A DNA stretch of 64,000 nt from Enemella evansiae (lineage in GTDB: Bacteria; Pseudomonadota; Alphaproteobacteria; Rhodobacterales; Rhodobacteraceae): assembly GCA_017255395.1 (NCBI GenBank), contig JAFKDC010000013.1:1-64000 (forward strand), in the 5' to 3' direction. A program made the translations under genes and the position numbers. The stretch's first letter is position 1. Each line of letters begins with the position of its first letter. The notes under the pieces are model-generated. The model saw only the letters and a list, made by a program, of their open reading frames with translations. It searched no databases and was not told the DNA's origin. Shown here piece by piece: positions 45,838 through 57,790 of the stretch.

Positions 45838-46992
45838 TCACCGGCGCGTCAACACAGCCACATAGAAGCCATCGCCGCCGTCCTGCGGCAGGAACTGACG
45901 CTCTGTGATCACCTGCCAGGCCGGATGATCCGCCATGAAAGCCGCGATCCGGGCGGCGTTTTCCTCTTGCAGAACAGAGCAGGTCGCATAGGCCAGATGC
46001 CCGCCCGGCGCCACGAGCCCGGCGCAGGTTTCGAGGATACCGGCCTGTTCGCGGCACACCGCCTGAAGCGCATCGGGCGTCAGGCGCCACTTGCCCTCGG
46101 GCGCGCGGCGCCACGCCCCGCTACCGGAACAGGGCACATCGCAGAGCACGAGATCGTAGGAACCGACGGGGGCCTCGCGCAGGCGCACAGCGGCCCCGGC
46201 ACGGTCGGCGCGCCCCGGCAGGTCCTTCATGCGCGCCGGGTCGGCGTCATGGGCCTCGACAGGGCTGCCGCCAAGGCGCGCGGCCAATGCCAGCGTCTTG
46301 CCGCCGCCGCCCGCGCAGAAATCCAGCACCCGGGCGCCGGGCGTCAGCGGCAGCGCATCGACCACCGCCTGACTGGCCGCGTCCTGAAGCTCGACCAGCC
46401 CCGAGAGATAGGCCTGACTGCGGGCAATCCGGCGCGCGCCCTCGGTCACCCGCAGCGCGGTCGGCGAGAGGTCGTGCGGTTGGGCGGTGATGCCCTCCCC
46501 GGACAGCGCCGCAAGGGCAGCGGACCGATCGCCACGCAAAAGGTTCACCCGCAGGAAGACATCGGCGCGGTGCCGCAGGGCCTCTGCCACCGCCGCGGCC
46601 CGGGCGCCAAGGCTGGCGCGGAACCGCTCGGCCAGCCAGTCCGGCAGGTCCAGCGCGGCGGCGCCCTCGGGCGTCTGGCCAGCGGCCTGCTCGGCCTCTG
46701 TCAGGGGCGCGGGGGCGTGGCGATCACCGGAAAACAGGGCCTCCGGCGCGGCCTCCTGCATGCGCAGAAGCCCCAGCATCCGCGCGCGCCCGGACTCGCC
46801 GCCCCCCTGCGCAGCGGTGCTGCGCCAGCGCCGGAGCACGTCGAAGACGTGGTCGCGAACCGCCGCGCGATCCCCGGACCCGGCAAACCGCGCCCGCCGC
46901 CCCCATGTGGTCAGCGCCTTCTCGGCGGGAACACCAAGGGCGATGCGGTCGAGGATCTCGATCGCGGTCTGGACGCGCGCCGCCGGGGTCAT
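45838..46992 (-). CDS. RsmB/NOP family RNA m5C methyltransferase
   Basis: A 384-residue SAM-dependent methyltransferase. The N-terminal NusB-like RNA-binding part begins ARVQTAIEILDRIALGVPAE. The Rossmann part has GARVLDFCAGGGGKTLALAA (SAM motif), LVLCDVPCSGSGAWRRAPEG (motif IV with Cys), and GHLAYATCSVLQEENAARI (motif VI with the catalytic Cys). These mark rRNA cytosine-5 methyltransferases of the RsmB type, which act on 16S rRNA. The CtrA box and cckA lie downstream. Confidence 0.9.
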   Translation of the reverse strand: MTPAARVQTAIEILDRIALGVPAEKALTTWGRRARFAGSGDRAAVRDHVFDVLRRWRSTAAQGGGESGRARMLGLLRMQEAAPEALFSGDRHAPAPLTEAEQAAGQTPEGAAALDLPDWLAERFRASLGARAAAVAEALRHRADVFLRVNLLRGDRSAALAALSGEGITAQPHDLSPTALRVTEGARRIARSQAYLSGLVELQDAASQAVVDALPLTPGARVLDFCAGGGGKTLALAARLGGSPVEAHDADPARMKDLPGRADRAGAAVRLREAPVGSYDLVLCDVPCSGSGAWRRAPEGKWRLTPDALQAVCREQAGILETCAGLVAPGGHLAYATCSVLQEENAARIAAFMADHPAWQVITERQFLPQDGGDGFYVAVLTRR

Positions 46993-47650
46993 GGTCTTGC
47001 CCTGCCCGACAGGTATCCGGGGTCCGACCGCATCGCCTCAGCCGATCCCGCAGGCCGGGCACAGCGGGCCACCGCCATCACCGCAAGAGCCGTTCTCATT
47101 CGAAACCATGACCGGGCATCTGTACTGCTTCCGTCTTCCGTCCAAGGGCTGCCGTTCTGCGCGCGCCGTCAGCCTCAGGGCCTGGACGGATCGCCTGCCG
47201 TCCCTATCCCGAAGGCGACCGAAGCGTCCAGTGCGCGAAGGGCGAAAACCGGCAAAGGGCACCGCCAGCCCCGGCACCCGAAGACATGACAGGGGCCGCC
47301 CGGCCCGGGTCGGCGTCCCGCACCGGGGCACATCCCCTGCACAACCGTCCGGGCGCGGCGTCCCGGGTGGCTGTGACGATGCCATCCCGGGCGATCGGCC
47401 TGCCCGCCCCGGCTGCATCGGCGGCGGATTGCCGAAACGCGGCCCCCGGTCGGCTGCGCGGCGCGCATCCGCCGGGATCGCCCTGCCCCAAAAACCGGGC
47501 TGCGGCTGGCGCCACAAGGGTATTGCCCGGCCTTCCCGGCCCTCGGCCTCATTCACGGAACACTTGGCGTCACCGGGGCGCGGCGAACGCACCGTTGCGA
47601 CCGTCGGACGCCTGTGGCAAAGCCCGCAGGACAGAGCGACAGGAGGCTTC
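46993..47650. other. 658-nt stretch without a supported gene
   Basis: GC-rich sequence between the RsmB-type gene and the SH3 lipoprotein. Several long open frames exist on both strands but have proline/arginine-rich composition, no ribosome sites and no family match, as expected of chance frames in GC-rich DNA. A 23-codon frame on the minus strand (47109-47038) with four closely spaced cysteines is noted but unsupported. Confidence 0.5.
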
Positions 47651-47938
47651 ATGAAACCGTTGGCAGTGATGACTTTGTGCGCGGGCCTTCTTGCGGCGGG
47701 CTGCGCCTCCGATGCCGGTGGGCGCATGATCGTCTCGGGCACGGGGCCGGACGACCTGCTGAAGCTGCGCAGCGGCCCAAGCCTTGAATACAAGATCATC
47801 ATGGGCCTGCCCGACGGCACAGAGCTGCTGCGACGCGATTGCGTGACAGAGCTTGGCCAGCGCTGGTGCCGCGTGTCCCTTGTCGAGTCGCCCGACGTGA
47901 CGGGCTACGTCTCTGCCGACTATCTGACCCAGCTCTGA
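47651..47938 (+). CDS. Small SH3-domain lipoprotein
   Basis: A 95-residue lipoprotein precursor with lipobox LLAAGCAS (Cys near residue 18). A bacterial SH3-like domain follows: DDLLKLRSGPSLEYKIIMGL, PDGTELLRRDCVTELGQRWC and GYVSADYLTQL. It is likely anchored in the envelope, with a possible cell-wall contact role. A perfect AGGAGG lies four bases before the ATG. It is monocistronic. Confidence 0.85.
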   Translation: MKPLAVMTLCAGLLAAGCASDAGGRMIVSGTGPDDLLKLRSGPSLEYKIIMGLPDGTELLRRDCVTELGQRWCRVSLVESPDVTGYVSADYLTQL

Positions 47939-48064
47939 CCCGGGGGCGTACGCCGGGCCTGCTTCGGCCCCGCGCGCGCATAAGAAATTCGTTCTGGTAA
48001 AAGCATGGATGCCGACCATGGGCCGGCATCCGCTATCAGTCTGGTTGTTCGACCGGACCCGGTC

Positions 48065-49867
<1,803 letters not shown>

Positions 49868-50569
49868 CTACGCTCTGCGCCGCCGCACGCGGGCGATGTC
49901 CGGCAGGGCCAGCGCCAGAAGCGCCGCGCCGAGGATCGGCAGCAGCCAGTTGCCCAGCCCCAGGAAGATCGCCGTGCCCAGAACGCCCCCCACCGTGAAG
50001 GCCACCAGCGTCAGCCCGTGCAGCCACAGGCCCGGCAGCGCCCCGCGCCGGACCTGTTCCGGCCCCAGCATGGCCGCCAGTTCGATGCCCAGATCCGTCG
50101 CCATGCCCGAGACATGGGTGGTGCGCACCCGTGCGCACGAAATCATCGTGGTGATCGCGTTCTGGAACCCCATCACGAGACTCAGGACCCCGACAAGCAG
50201 TGTTTCCGCAAGCCCCCCCGGCCAGCCCAGGGCGACCACGCCCAACCCGATCAACAGCAGCGCCTCCCCGAGGATCGCCTGCGCATAGATCGCCCGGCGC
50301 CCGCGCGCCTGCCCGGCACCGACCAGCAACGCCGCCGTCATGGCGCCAAGGATGAAACAGACCAGCAGCCCGGCGAAAGAGAGCGCAAGCGCAAGGTCGC
50401 GCCGGGCGATGTACTCCGCCGCAAGGGCCACGTTGCCGGTCATATTCGCGGTAAAGGAACCCGCGACGAGAAAGCCCATCGCGTTGATCCCGCCCGCGAT
50501 CATCGACAGCGAGGCCGCCAGCCCCAGATCGACCCGGTCGCTGCGCTCTGTGCCCTCATGGATCAGCAT
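49868..50569 (-). CDS. DUF1275 (YoaK-like) membrane protein
   Basis: A 233-residue protein with about six membrane helices, of the YoaK/DUF1275 family: AASLSMIAGGINAMGFLVAG, SFTANMTGNVALAAEYIARR, SLVMGFQNAITTMISCARVR and TTHVSGMATDLGIELAAML. The family is common and uncharacterised. I chose the ATG at 50569, following GGGAG, over a start 138 nt upstream that would read through the terminator hairpin of the next gene. Confidence 0.88.
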   Translation of the reverse strand: MLIHEGTERSDRVDLGLAASLSMIAGGINAMGFLVAGSFTANMTGNVALAAEYIARRDLALALSFAGLLVCFILGAMTAALLVGAGQARGRRAIYAQAILGEALLLIGLGVVALGWPGGLAETLLVGVLSLVMGFQNAITTMISCARVRTTHVSGMATDLGIELAAMLGPEQVRRGALPGLWLHGLTLVAFTVGGVLGTAIFLGLGNWLLPILGAALLALALPDIARVRRRRA

Positions 50570-50669
50570 GGCCGGACTCCCGCTTTTGTCGCGGGCGCGA
50601 TCCTGCCGCGCGGCGCAGGCAGGGTAAACCCCCGGGCCGGGGTCGCCTGCCCCGCGAAACGCAGAGTCA

Positions 50670-50702
50670 AAAACGCCCCCGCAGATCCCTGCGGGGGCGT
50701 TT
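50670..50702 (-). terminator. Intrinsic terminator of the DAHP synthase gene
   Basis: On the minus strand AACGCCCCCGCAG and CTGCGGGGGCGTT form a long stem with a 4-nt loop, then TTTTTGA, 39 nt past the stop codon. Confidence 0.88.
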
Positions 50703-50741
50703 CGCATTCTACAAAGCAGCCCGGGGATCGGGCCCGATAGC

Positions 50742-52112
50742 TCAGCCGTTCGCGGCCTCTGCCGCCTTGAGGCGCCGGTTGCTCAGTTCCTCGGCGACGA
50801 GGAAGGCCAGTTCCAGCGACTGCGAGGCGTTCAGGCGCGGGTCGCAGGCGGTGTGGTAGCGGTCGGACAGGTCCTCGTCCGTCACCTCGCGCACCCCGCC
50901 GGTGCATTCGGTCACGTCCAGCCCGGTCATCTCGAAATGCACGCCGCCGGGAATCGTGCCCTCGCCCTCGTGCACCGCGAAGAACTCGCGCACCTCGCGC
51001 AGGACCGCGTCGAAGGGCCGGGTCTTGTAACCCGAAGAGGACTTGATCGTGTTGCCGTGCATCGGGTCGCAGACCCAGGTCACGTTCGCGCCCTCGTCCT
51101 TCACCGCCTTGATCAGGCGCGGCAGGTTCTCGGCCACCTTGCCCGCGCCGAAGCGGGCGATCAGCGTCAGGCGGCCCTCTTCGTTCTTTGGGTTCAGCTT
51201 CTTCATCAGGACCTTGAGATCGTCGGCGGTGGTCGTCGGACCGCACTTCAGACCCACCGGGTTCTGCACGCCCGAAGCGAATTCCACATGCGCGCCGTCC
51301 GGCTGCCGCGTGCGGTCGCCGATCCAGATCATGTGGCCCGAGCCCGCCAGCCACTTGCCCGAGGTCGAATCGAGCCGGCAAAGCGCCTCTTCGTATTCCA
51401 GCAGCAGCGATTCATGGCTGGTGTAGAATTCGACCGTGTGCAGCGTATGCGCCTGATCGCCGGTGACACCCGCCGCCTTGATGAAGTCCAGCGTGTCGGA
51501 AATCCGGTTCGCCATGTCGCGGTACTTGCCCGCCTCGTCGGCCTCGGTGAAGCCCAGCGTCCACTGGTGCACCTGATGCACGTCGGCATAACCGCCGGTC
51601 GAAAAGGCCCGCAGCAGGTTCAGCGTCGCGGCGGCCTGGGTGTAGGCCTGCAGCATCTTCGAGGGGTTGGGAATGCGCGCCTCTGCCGTGAAGGGCAGAT
51701 CGTTGATGATGTCGCCGCGGTAGCTGGGCAGCTCGACGCCATCCACCACCTCGGTCGGGGCCGAGCGCGGCTTGGCGAACTGGCCCGCCATGCGGCCGAC
51801 CTTCACCACCGGCACCTTTGCGCCATAGGTCAGGACCATGGCCATCTGCAACATCACCTTGAAGGTGTCGCGGATCGCATTGGCGCTGAACTGCTCGAAG
51901 CTCTCGGCGCAGTCGCCACCCTGCAGCAGGAAGGCCTCTCCGCGCCCGGCGGCGGCAAGATGCTGCTTCAGACGGCGCGCCTCACCGGCAAAGACCAGCG
52001 GCGGATACTTGGCAAGCTGCGCCTCGACGGCATTCAGCGCGGCCGCGTCCGTATACTCGGGCATCTGGACGCGCGGTTTGTCGCGCCATGTCGATTTCTG
52101 CCACTCGGTCAT
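50742..52112 (-). CDS. Class II 3-deoxy-7-phosphoheptulonate synthase
   Basis: The first enzyme of the shikimate pathway, joining phosphoenolpyruvate and erythrose-4-phosphate. The 456-residue plant-like (class II) type shows [100 protein letters not shown] and [20 protein letters not shown]. The ATG at 52112 follows GGGGGAGGA. It is monocistronic and divergent from the GlxA regulator. Confidence 0.95.
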   Translation of the reverse strand: MTEWQKSTWRDKPRVQMPEYTDAAALNAVEAQLAKYPPLVFAGEARRLKQHLAAAGRGEAFLLQGGDCAESFEQFSANAIRDTFKVMLQMAMVLTYGAKVPVVKVGRMAGQFAKPRSAPTEVVDGVELPSYRGDIINDLPFTAEARIPNPSKMLQAYTQAAATLNLLRAFSTGGYADVHQVHQWTLGFTEADEAGKYRDMANRISDTLDFIKAAGVTGDQAHTLHTVEFYTSHESLLLEYEEALCRLDSTSGKWLAGSGHMIWIGDRTRQPDGAHVEFASGVQNPVGLKCGPTTTADDLKVLMKKLNPKNEEGRLTLIARFGAGKVAENLPRLIKAVKDEGANVTWVCDPMHGNTIKSSSGYKTRPFDAVLREVREFFAVHEGEGTIPGGVHFEMTGLDVTECTGGVREVTDEDLSDRYHTACDPRLNASQSLELAFLVAEELSNRRLKAAEAANG

Positions 52113-52296
52113 GGTCTTCCTCCCCCTGTCTCTCTTGGGCATGGACGGTCCCGTTCTATACAAGGGCACCCCCGTCTTGGCCAGCCCCCGACGAGGCGAA
52201 ATGCCGCCCCGGGCCAAGGGATAATTGCGACATCTCTTGACGCGGATGGTACAGTCTGCCCAAGTCGAGGCCGGTCCCGCGCCAGACGGGACGGAC

Positions 52297-53337
52297 ATGC
52301 CAACAGGAAAGCCGTCCGTCATGCTGCCAAACGCTCAGCGCCAGGTCATCGAGCTCGATACGGTCCCGGACAAGCCCGCGCGCTTCGTCTTTGTCCTGCT
52401 CAAGGACTTCACCCTGCTCTCTTTCGCGGCGGCCATGGACTGCCTGAGGTTGGCCAACCGCATGTCGAACCGGCGCCTGTACGAATGGCGGCTGATTGGC
52501 GAGGGCGGCGAGACCGCCACCTGTTCCACCGGCACCGTCTTCAAGCTGGATGGCGATCTCGACGACATTCACCGCGACGACACCGTGATCCTCTGCGGCG
52601 GCGCCGACGTCCAGAAAGCGACAACCAAGCGGCTGGTGTCGTGGCTGCGGCGCGAGGCGCGCAAGGGCGGGACGCTGGGCGGGCTTTGCACCGCCGCCTA
52701 CTGCCTGGCCGAGGCCGGTCTTCTGGACGGCAAGCGCGCCACCATCCACTGGGAGAATCAGGACAGCTTTTCCGAGGAATTCGAAGAGGTGACGCTGACG
52801 CGCGCGGTCTTCACCATCGACGGCAAGCGCATGACCACGGCGGGGGGCACCTCGTCGATCGACCTCTTTTTGCAGATCATCGCCAACGATCACGGCGAGG
52901 AACTGGCCAGCGCGGTGGCGGATCAGCAGATCTATTCCTCGATCCGCACCGATCAGGACACCCAGCGCCTGTCGGTGCCGACGCGCATCGGCGTCCGGCA
53001 CCCCAAGCTGAGCCAGGTCATCCAGATGATGGAACAGAACATCGAGGAACCGATCAGCCCCGCCGTTCTGGCGCAGGACGTCGGCATGTCGACCCGCCAG
53101 CTGGAGCGTCTGTTCCGGCGCTACCTGAACCGCTCGCCGAAGCGCTATTACATGGAGCTGCGGCTACAGAAGGCGCGCAACCTGCTGATGCAGACCGACA
53201 TGAGCGTGATCAACGTGGCGCTGGCCTGCGGCTTTGCCTCACCATCGCATTTCTCGAAATGCTACCGCGCCCATTACCAGACCACCCCCTACCGCGAACG
53301 CGGGACGCACGCATCGCCGCAACGCCTGTCGCTGTGA
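52297..53337 (+). CDS. GlxA family AraC-type regulator
   Basis: A 346-residue activator with an N-terminal DJ-1/PfpI-like domain ([55 protein letters not shown]) and a C-terminal AraC domain with two HTHs ([20 protein letters not shown] and [20 protein letters not shown]). In Pseudomonas the similar GbdR and relatives control betaine/carnitine catabolism; the ligand here is unknown. I chose the ATG at 52297, after GGGACGG; one at 52321 is also possible. The GTGA overlap couples it to a GNAT gene. Confidence 0.9.
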   Translation: MPTGKPSVMLPNAQRQVIELDTVPDKPARFVFVLLKDFTLLSFAAAMDCLRLANRMSNRRLYEWRLIGEGGETATCSTGTVFKLDGDLDDIHRDDTVILCGGADVQKATTKRLVSWLRREARKGGTLGGLCTAAYCLAEAGLLDGKRATIHWENQDSFSEEFEEVTLTRAVFTIDGKRMTTAGGTSSIDLFLQIIANDHGEELASAVADQQIYSSIRTDQDTQRLSVPTRIGVRHPKLSQVIQMMEQNIEEPISPAVLAQDVGMSTRQLERLFRRYLNRSPKRYYMELRLQKARNLLMQTDMSVINVALACGFASPSHFSKCYRAHYQTTPYRERGTHASPQRLSL

Positions 53338-53837
53338 TCGACACAGGCCGTTTGCGGCTGCGCCCCCTGCGCGCCGACGATCTGCACCCGCTGCACGCGA
53401 TCTTCTCGGACCCCCGCGCCATGCGCTACTGGGACCGTCCGGCGTGGGACGAGATTGACCAGACCCGCGCGCTGCTGGAGGCTTTCATGAAGGATGCCCC
53501 GCAAGAGCATCTGGAATACGCGGTAGAGAAGGACGGCGCCTGCATAGGCCGCGTGGGCATGTGGAAGCGGTGGGAGGTCGGCTATATCCTTGCGCCCAAG
53601 CATTGGGGACAAGGCTACGGCTCCGAGGCAACGGCCGCATTGATCGCAGAGATCTGGCACAGGTTCCCCGAGGCGCAGCGCCTCACCGCCGAAATCGACC
53701 CGCGCAACGCGGGCAGCGCCCGCCTGCTGGAGAAACTGGGTTTTGCCTGCACCGGCACCGAGGAACGCAACTTCCGCTACAGCCCGGACGAATGGTGCGA
53801 CACCGCGTATTACGCGCTCGATCGTCCGGGCGCGTGA
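53334..53837 (+). CDS. GNAT family N-acetyltransferase
   Basis: A 167-residue acetyltransferase of the RimJ-like group: TGRLRLRPLRADDLHPLHAI, VGYILAPKHWGQGYGSEATA (acetyl-CoA pyrophosphate loop) and LTAEIDPRNAGSARLLEKLG. Such enzymes acetylate proteins or small amines; the target is not predictable. The GTG start overlaps the stop of the regulator (GTGA), so the two are translated together. Confidence 0.88.
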   Translation: MIDTGRLRLRPLRADDLHPLHAIFSDPRAMRYWDRPAWDEIDQTRALLEAFMKDAPQEHLEYAVEKDGACIGRVGMWKRWEVGYILAPKHWGQGYGSEATAALIAEIWHRFPEAQRLTAEIDPRNAGSARLLEKLGFACTGTEERNFRYSPDEWCDTAYYALDRPGA

Positions 53838-53852
53838 CGGCAACAGAACGCG

Positions 53853-54296
53853 TCAGAAGCGGTTCATGATCTCGGTGATCGAGGTGTGCAGGTAGAAGTT
53901 CAGGACGGTGACCTGCGCGTCCTGCTCATGCAGGATGGCGTAGTAATAGGCATAGCTTTGCCCGGTCCAGTACATCCGCCCCTCCTGACGCACGCCTCCA
54001 CCAAGGTCCGTCTCGTTGAAGACGGTGACCTTCTCGAAGTCCCGCGGCCAGGCGTTCAGCAATTGCCCGTTGATGCCGTTCATCTGCTCGATGGTATATT
54101 CGTCGCGCCCGCCCAACCGCTGGATCATCGGGACAAAATCGCGGTCCATGACGTGGCGGTCGACGAATGCGGCATAGGCCGCGTAGTCGGCGAAGACGCT
54201 GTCGCGGTCCTGCGCCTGTGCGGCAGGTGTGGAAACCGCCATCACAGCAATGGCAAAAAAGGACGATTTGGCAATATCTTGTCGCACGATCTTCAC
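53853..54296 (-). CDS. Small secreted protein of unknown function
   Basis: A 147-residue exported protein. The GTG at 54296 follows CACGGA and gives a signal peptide (SFFAIAVMAVSTPAAQAQ, cut after AQA). The mature part has DRDSVFADYAAYAAFVDRHV, MDRDFVPMIQRLGGRDEYTI, EGRMYWTGQSYAYYYAILHE and LNFYLHTSITEIMNRF, possibly an NTF2-like fold. No catalytic motif is seen. It sits between the GNAT gene (convergent) and the sugar dehydrogenase gene (same strand). Confidence 0.65.
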   Translation of the reverse strand: MKIVRQDIAKSSFFAIAVMAVSTPAAQAQDRDSVFADYAAYAAFVDRHVMDRDFVPMIQRLGGRDEYTIEQMNGINGQLLNAWPRDFEKVTVFNETDLGGGVRQEGRMYWTGQSYAYYYAILHEQDAQVTVLNFYLHTSITEIMNRF

Positions 54297-54420
54297 TCCG
54301 TGACGGGTTCTGAAAACCCGCACAGGATGACAGCAGCCGCGGCGCTTGCCCAGCCCGTTTCGCTGCTGTCGCCCTGCGGCTGCACAAGGCCCGCCACGGC
54401 ACGCGCGCCCTGACCCGGGC

Positions 54421-55539
54421 TCAGCCCCCGGGCGCGTCGGTGACGCGGTAGAGCGCGCCATTGCCCTCGGACAGGAACCACAGGGCGCCGTCCGGGCCCT
54501 GCCGCACGTCGCGGACGCGGAGGGTGTCGTCGTTCTCCAGCCGTTCGACCTCGGCCAGGGGTTCTCCCGCCAGCCGCGAGATGTAGTTGTATTTCAGCGA
54601 GCCGATGAAGACATTGCCCCGCCAGTCCTCGACCGACCCATCGTAGAAGGTCATCCCCGAGGGCGCGATGGAGGGGTCCCAGTAATGCACCGGCTGGGCC
54701 ATGCCCTCGGCCTCGGTCCCTTCGCCGATCGGGGTGCCGTCGTAGTTCTTGCCGTAGGAAATCACCGGCCAGCCGTAGTTGGTGCCGGGTTCGATGCGGT
54801 TGACCTCGTCGCCGCCCTGCGCGCCGTGCTCGACGGCCCAGAGGTCGCCGTTCAGGTCCAGCGCCGCGCCCTGCGGGTTGCGGTGGCCGTAGGACCAGAT
54901 CTCGGCCAGCGCGCCGTCCTGACCGGCGAAGGGGTTGTCCTCGGGCGCCGCGCCCTCCGGCGTGATCCGCAGCACCGAGCCGTTATGCATAGACAGGTCC
55001 TGCGCAAGATCGCCCTCGCCCCGGTCGCCGATGGTTACGAAAAGCGCGCCATCCGGGGCCTCGACCAGACGCGAGCCGAAGTGGTAGCCGCCGCCGCTGC
55101 CGCGCGCGATCTCGAAGATGGTCTTCCCATCCTCCAGCCGCGTCCCGTCCTCGGACAGCCGCGCGCGGTAGACCGCCGTGCCCGAGCCGCGAAAACCCTG
55201 CCGCTTCGAATAGGTCATGTACAACACGCGGTCCTCGGCGAAATCCCGGGGCACCAACAGATCGAGCAGACCGCCCTGTGCCTCATCGCGCACCTTCGGC
55301 AGACCGCCGATCTCCTGCCGCTCGCCGTCCCGCACCGCCAGCAGGCGGCCGTCCTTCTCGGTCACCAGGACGGTGCCGTCGGGCAGGAACCCGAAGGCCC
55401 AGGGCATATCGAGCCCCTCGACGACGGGCTCGGCGGTCATGGCGCCGGCCTCTGTCTCCAGCGGGCCTGCGGTGGCCCCGGCGACGAGGCCTGTCCCGAG
55501 GGCGGTGCACAATAAGGCGGCGAGCGGTTTGTTCGGCAT
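54421..55539 (-). CDS. PQQ-dependent sugar dehydrogenase (soluble aldose type)
   Basis: A 372-residue periplasmic quinoprotein with signal peptide MPNKPLAALLCTALGTGLVA, cut near AGATA-GP. It has the six-bladed propeller motifs of the soluble glucose/aldose sugar dehydrogenase (YliI/Asd) family: VVEGLDMPWAFGFLPDGTVL, GGLLDLLVPRDFAEDRVLYM, HNGSVLRITPEGAAPEDNPF, YGHRNPQGAALDLNGDLWAV and EHGAQGGDEVNRIEPGTNYG (Ca and PQQ contacts). It oxidises aldoses and passes electrons onward. No pqq synthesis genes are present here. Confidence 0.9.
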   Translation of the reverse strand: MPNKPLAALLCTALGTGLVAGATAGPLETEAGAMTAEPVVEGLDMPWAFGFLPDGTVLVTEKDGRLLAVRDGERQEIGGLPKVRDEAQGGLLDLLVPRDFAEDRVLYMTYSKRQGFRGSGTAVYRARLSEDGTRLEDGKTIFEIARGSGGGYHFGSRLVEAPDGALFVTIGDRGEGDLAQDLSMHNGSVLRITPEGAAPEDNPFAGQDGALAEIWSYGHRNPQGAALDLNGDLWAVEHGAQGGDEVNRIEPGTNYGWPVISYGKNYDGTPIGEGTEAEGMAQPVHYWDPSIAPSGMTFYDGSVEDWRGNVFIGSLKYNYISRLAGEPLAEVERLENDDTLRVRDVRQGPDGALWFLSEGNGALYRVTDAPGG

Positions 55540-55709
55540 GGGCTTGTCTCCTTTGGCCCTTCACATGGGGGCGCCTGCGGAACAGGCAAGCACCCGGGGC
55601 GCACATTCCGCTGGGTCGCCCTTGCTCTGAACTCTTTTCTTTTCGAAATTCCGCGCATAGGCTTTTGCTCAGGACAACAAGATCCGCCAACCAACACGGG
55701 AGACTTTCC

Positions 55710-56891
55710 ATGAAGAAGCTGCTTCTGGCCACGACCGCCGCCGCGCTGACCGCGGGTGCCGCATCCGCCGAAGACGTCAAGATCGGCATTATTCTCGGCT
55801 TCACCGGCCCGCTGGAATCGATCACGCCGATGATGGCCGATTCGGCCGAACTGGCCCTGAAGGAGATCAACGACTCCGGCAACTTCCTCGAAGGCATGAC
55901 ACTGGTCCCAGAGCGTGCGGATTCGACCTGCATCGACTCCGGTGCGGCAACCGCCGCCGCCGAACGCCTCGTCTCCGAGGGCATCGTGGCGATCATGGGC
56001 GCCGATTGCTCTGGCGTGACCGGCGCGGTGCTGTCGAACGTCGCCGTGCCGAACGGCATCCCGATGGTTTCGCCCTCCGCCACCTCCCCGGCGCTGTCGA
56101 CCGCCGAGGACAACGGTCTGTTCTTCCGCACCTCGCCCTCCGACGCCCGTCAGGGTCAGGTGATCGCCGAGATCCTGAACGAGAAGGGCATCAAGGAAGT
56201 CGCCGTCACCTATACCAACAACGACTACGGCAAGGGTCTGGCCGATGCCTTCGCCCAGAGCTTCGGCGAGATGGGAGGTTCCGTGACCATGTCCGCGCCG
56301 CATGACGACGGCAAGGCCGACTACTCGGCCGAGGTTGGCGCGCTGGCCTCCGCCGGGGGCGAGGCGCTGGCCGTGTTCGGCTATACCGACCAGGGCGGCA
56401 AGGGCATGATCCAGGCCTCCTACGACACCGGCGCCTTCGACACCTTTATCCTGGGCGATGGCATGTATGGCGACACGCTGTTCTCGGAGCAGGCCGAGGC
56501 GCTGACCGGCTCGATCGGCACCGCGCCCTGGGCGCAGGGCGCGGGCGCGGAGGCCTTCGATACGGTGGCCGGCGACGCGGATGTCGACTCCTCGTCCTCC
56601 TACACGCGGGAATCCTACGATGCCGCGGCGCTGATCGCGCTGGCGATGATGAAGGGCGGCGCAGCGACGGCAGAGGCCGTGGCGGCGAACCTCCTCGACG
56701 TGGCCAACGCGCCGGGCGAAGAGATCCTTCCGGGCGAACTGGGCAAGGCGCTGCAGATCCTCGCAGAGGGCGGCGACATCGACTATGTCGGCGCATCGGG
56801 CGTGGAACTGATCGGCCCCGGCGAAGCGGCGGGCTCCTACCGCCACTACACCGTCACCGACGGTGCCTCGGAAACCGTGGAATTCAAGTAA
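55710..56891 (+). CDS. HAAT-family ABC substrate-binding protein
   Basis: A 393-residue periplasmic binding protein for branched-chain amino acids, amides or similar. It has signal peptide MKKLLLATTAAALTAGAASA, then DVKIGIILGFTGPLESITPM, ADSAELALKEINDSGNFLEG, SATSPALSTAEDNGLFFRTS and YTNNDYGKGLADAFAQSF of the Leu/Ile/Val-binding type. The N-terminal Thr/Ser contacts fit an amino-acid-like ligand. GGGAGA precedes the ATG. It starts a six-gene cluster and is set off by a hairpin, consistent with higher expression than the rest. Confidence 0.92.
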   Translation: MKKLLLATTAAALTAGAASAEDVKIGIILGFTGPLESITPMMADSAELALKEINDSGNFLEGMTLVPERADSTCIDSGAATAAAERLVSEGIVAIMGADCSGVTGAVLSNVAVPNGIPMVSPSATSPALSTAEDNGLFFRTSPSDARQGQVIAEILNEKGIKEVAVTYTNNDYGKGLADAFAQSFGEMGGSVTMSAPHDDGKADYSAEVGALASAGGEALAVFGYTDQGGKGMIQASYDTGAFDTFILGDGMYGDTLFSEQAEALTGSIGTAPWAQGAGAEAFDTVAGDADVDSSSSYTRESYDAAALIALAMMKGGAATAEAVAANLLDVANAPGEEILPGELGKALQILAEGGDIDYVGASGVELIGPGEAAGSYRHYTVTDGASETVEFK

Positions 56892-56904
56892 TACACATGA
56901 TGAC

Positions 56905-56936
56905 GAAGCAGCCCGGCCCATGGTCCGGGCTGCTTC
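56905..56936 (+). terminator. Hairpin after the binding-protein gene
   Basis: GAAGCAGCCCGG and CCGGGCTGCTTC form a 12-bp stem with an 8-nt loop, 14 nt past the stop. It has no T-run, so it may act as a partial terminator or RNA stabiliser, giving more binding protein than the downstream gene products. Confidence 0.7.
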
Positions 56937-56988
56937 AGCATTCTGACGGGCGGCGTCCTGCGCGATGCGCGCCCCGGAGGGACTTTTC

Positions 56989-57768
56989 TTGATCCGAGTG
57001 GACAACCTGCACCGTCATTTCGGTGCGTTCCGGGCCGTCGACGGCGCCAGCATCGAGATCGCCAAAGGGTCGATCACCGGTCTGGTGGGCCCCAACGGCG
57101 CCGGCAAGACGACGCTTTTCAACGTGATCGCCGGGGCGCTGCCGCCGACCTCGGGCACCGTGCTCATGGACGGCGAGGACATCACCGGCCTGCCGCCGCA
57201 CGAGTTGTTCCACAAGGGGCTCTTGCGGACCTTCCAGATCGCGCACGAGTTTTCCTCGATGAGCTGCCGCGAGAACCTGATGATGGTTCCGGGCGGCCAG
57301 TCGGGCGAGACGCTGTGGAACACCTGGTTCGGGCGTCGCCGCATCGCCGAGGAGGAGCGCGCGCTGCGCGCCAAGGCCGACGAGGTGCTGGACTTCCTGA
57401 CCATCTCGCATCTGGCCGACCATCCGGCCGGTGCCATTTCCGGTGGACAGAAGAAGCTGCTGGAACTGGGACGGACGATGATGGTGGATGCCAAGATCGT
57501 CTTCCTCGACGAGGTCGGCGCGGGGGTAAACCGGACACTGCTGAACACCATCGCCGACACCATCGTGCGGCTGAACGAGGAGCGGAACTACACCTTCTGC
57601 GTGATCGAGCACGACATGGATTTCATTGGCCGCATCTGCGACCCGGTCATCGTCATGGCCGAGGGCAAGAAGCTGGCCGAGGGCACCCTGGACCAGATCA
57701 AGGCCAACGAACAGGTGATCGAGGCCTATCTGGGCACCGGGCTGAAGAACAAGGAGCAGGTCGGATGA
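56989..57768 (+). CDS. livG: Branched-chain amino acid-type ABC ATPase (LivG-like)
   Basis: A 259-residue ATPase. Walker A is in LVGPNGAGKTTLFNVIAGAL, the Q-loop in LLRTFQIAHEFSSMSCRENL, the signature in ISGGQKKLLELGRTMM, Walker B in KIVFLDEVGAGVNRTLLNTI and the switch His in CVIEHDMDFIG. The Walker B Glu is followed by V instead of P, common in this family. The TTG at 56989 lies behind GGAGGG and begins the domain directly; an ATG at 56965 would overlap the ribosome site. Confidence 0.92.
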   Translation: MIRVDNLHRHFGAFRAVDGASIEIAKGSITGLVGPNGAGKTTLFNVIAGALPPTSGTVLMDGEDITGLPPHELFHKGLLRTFQIAHEFSSMSCRENLMMVPGGQSGETLWNTWFGRRRIAEEERALRAKADEVLDFLTISHLADHPAGAISGGQKKLLELGRTMMVDAKIVFLDEVGAGVNRTLLNTIADTIVRLNEERNYTFCVIEHDMDFIGRICDPVIVMAEGKKLAEGTLDQIKANEQVIEAYLGTGLKNKEQVG

Positions 57769-57790
57769 GCGAGGCGGCTGGACAGCGAGA

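Noticed and set aside
47038-47109. A 23-codon minus-strand frame encoding MVSNENGSCGDGGGPLCPAC
   Set aside because: It has several cysteines, but there is no ribosome site and no known relative, and it is too short to judge without conservation data.
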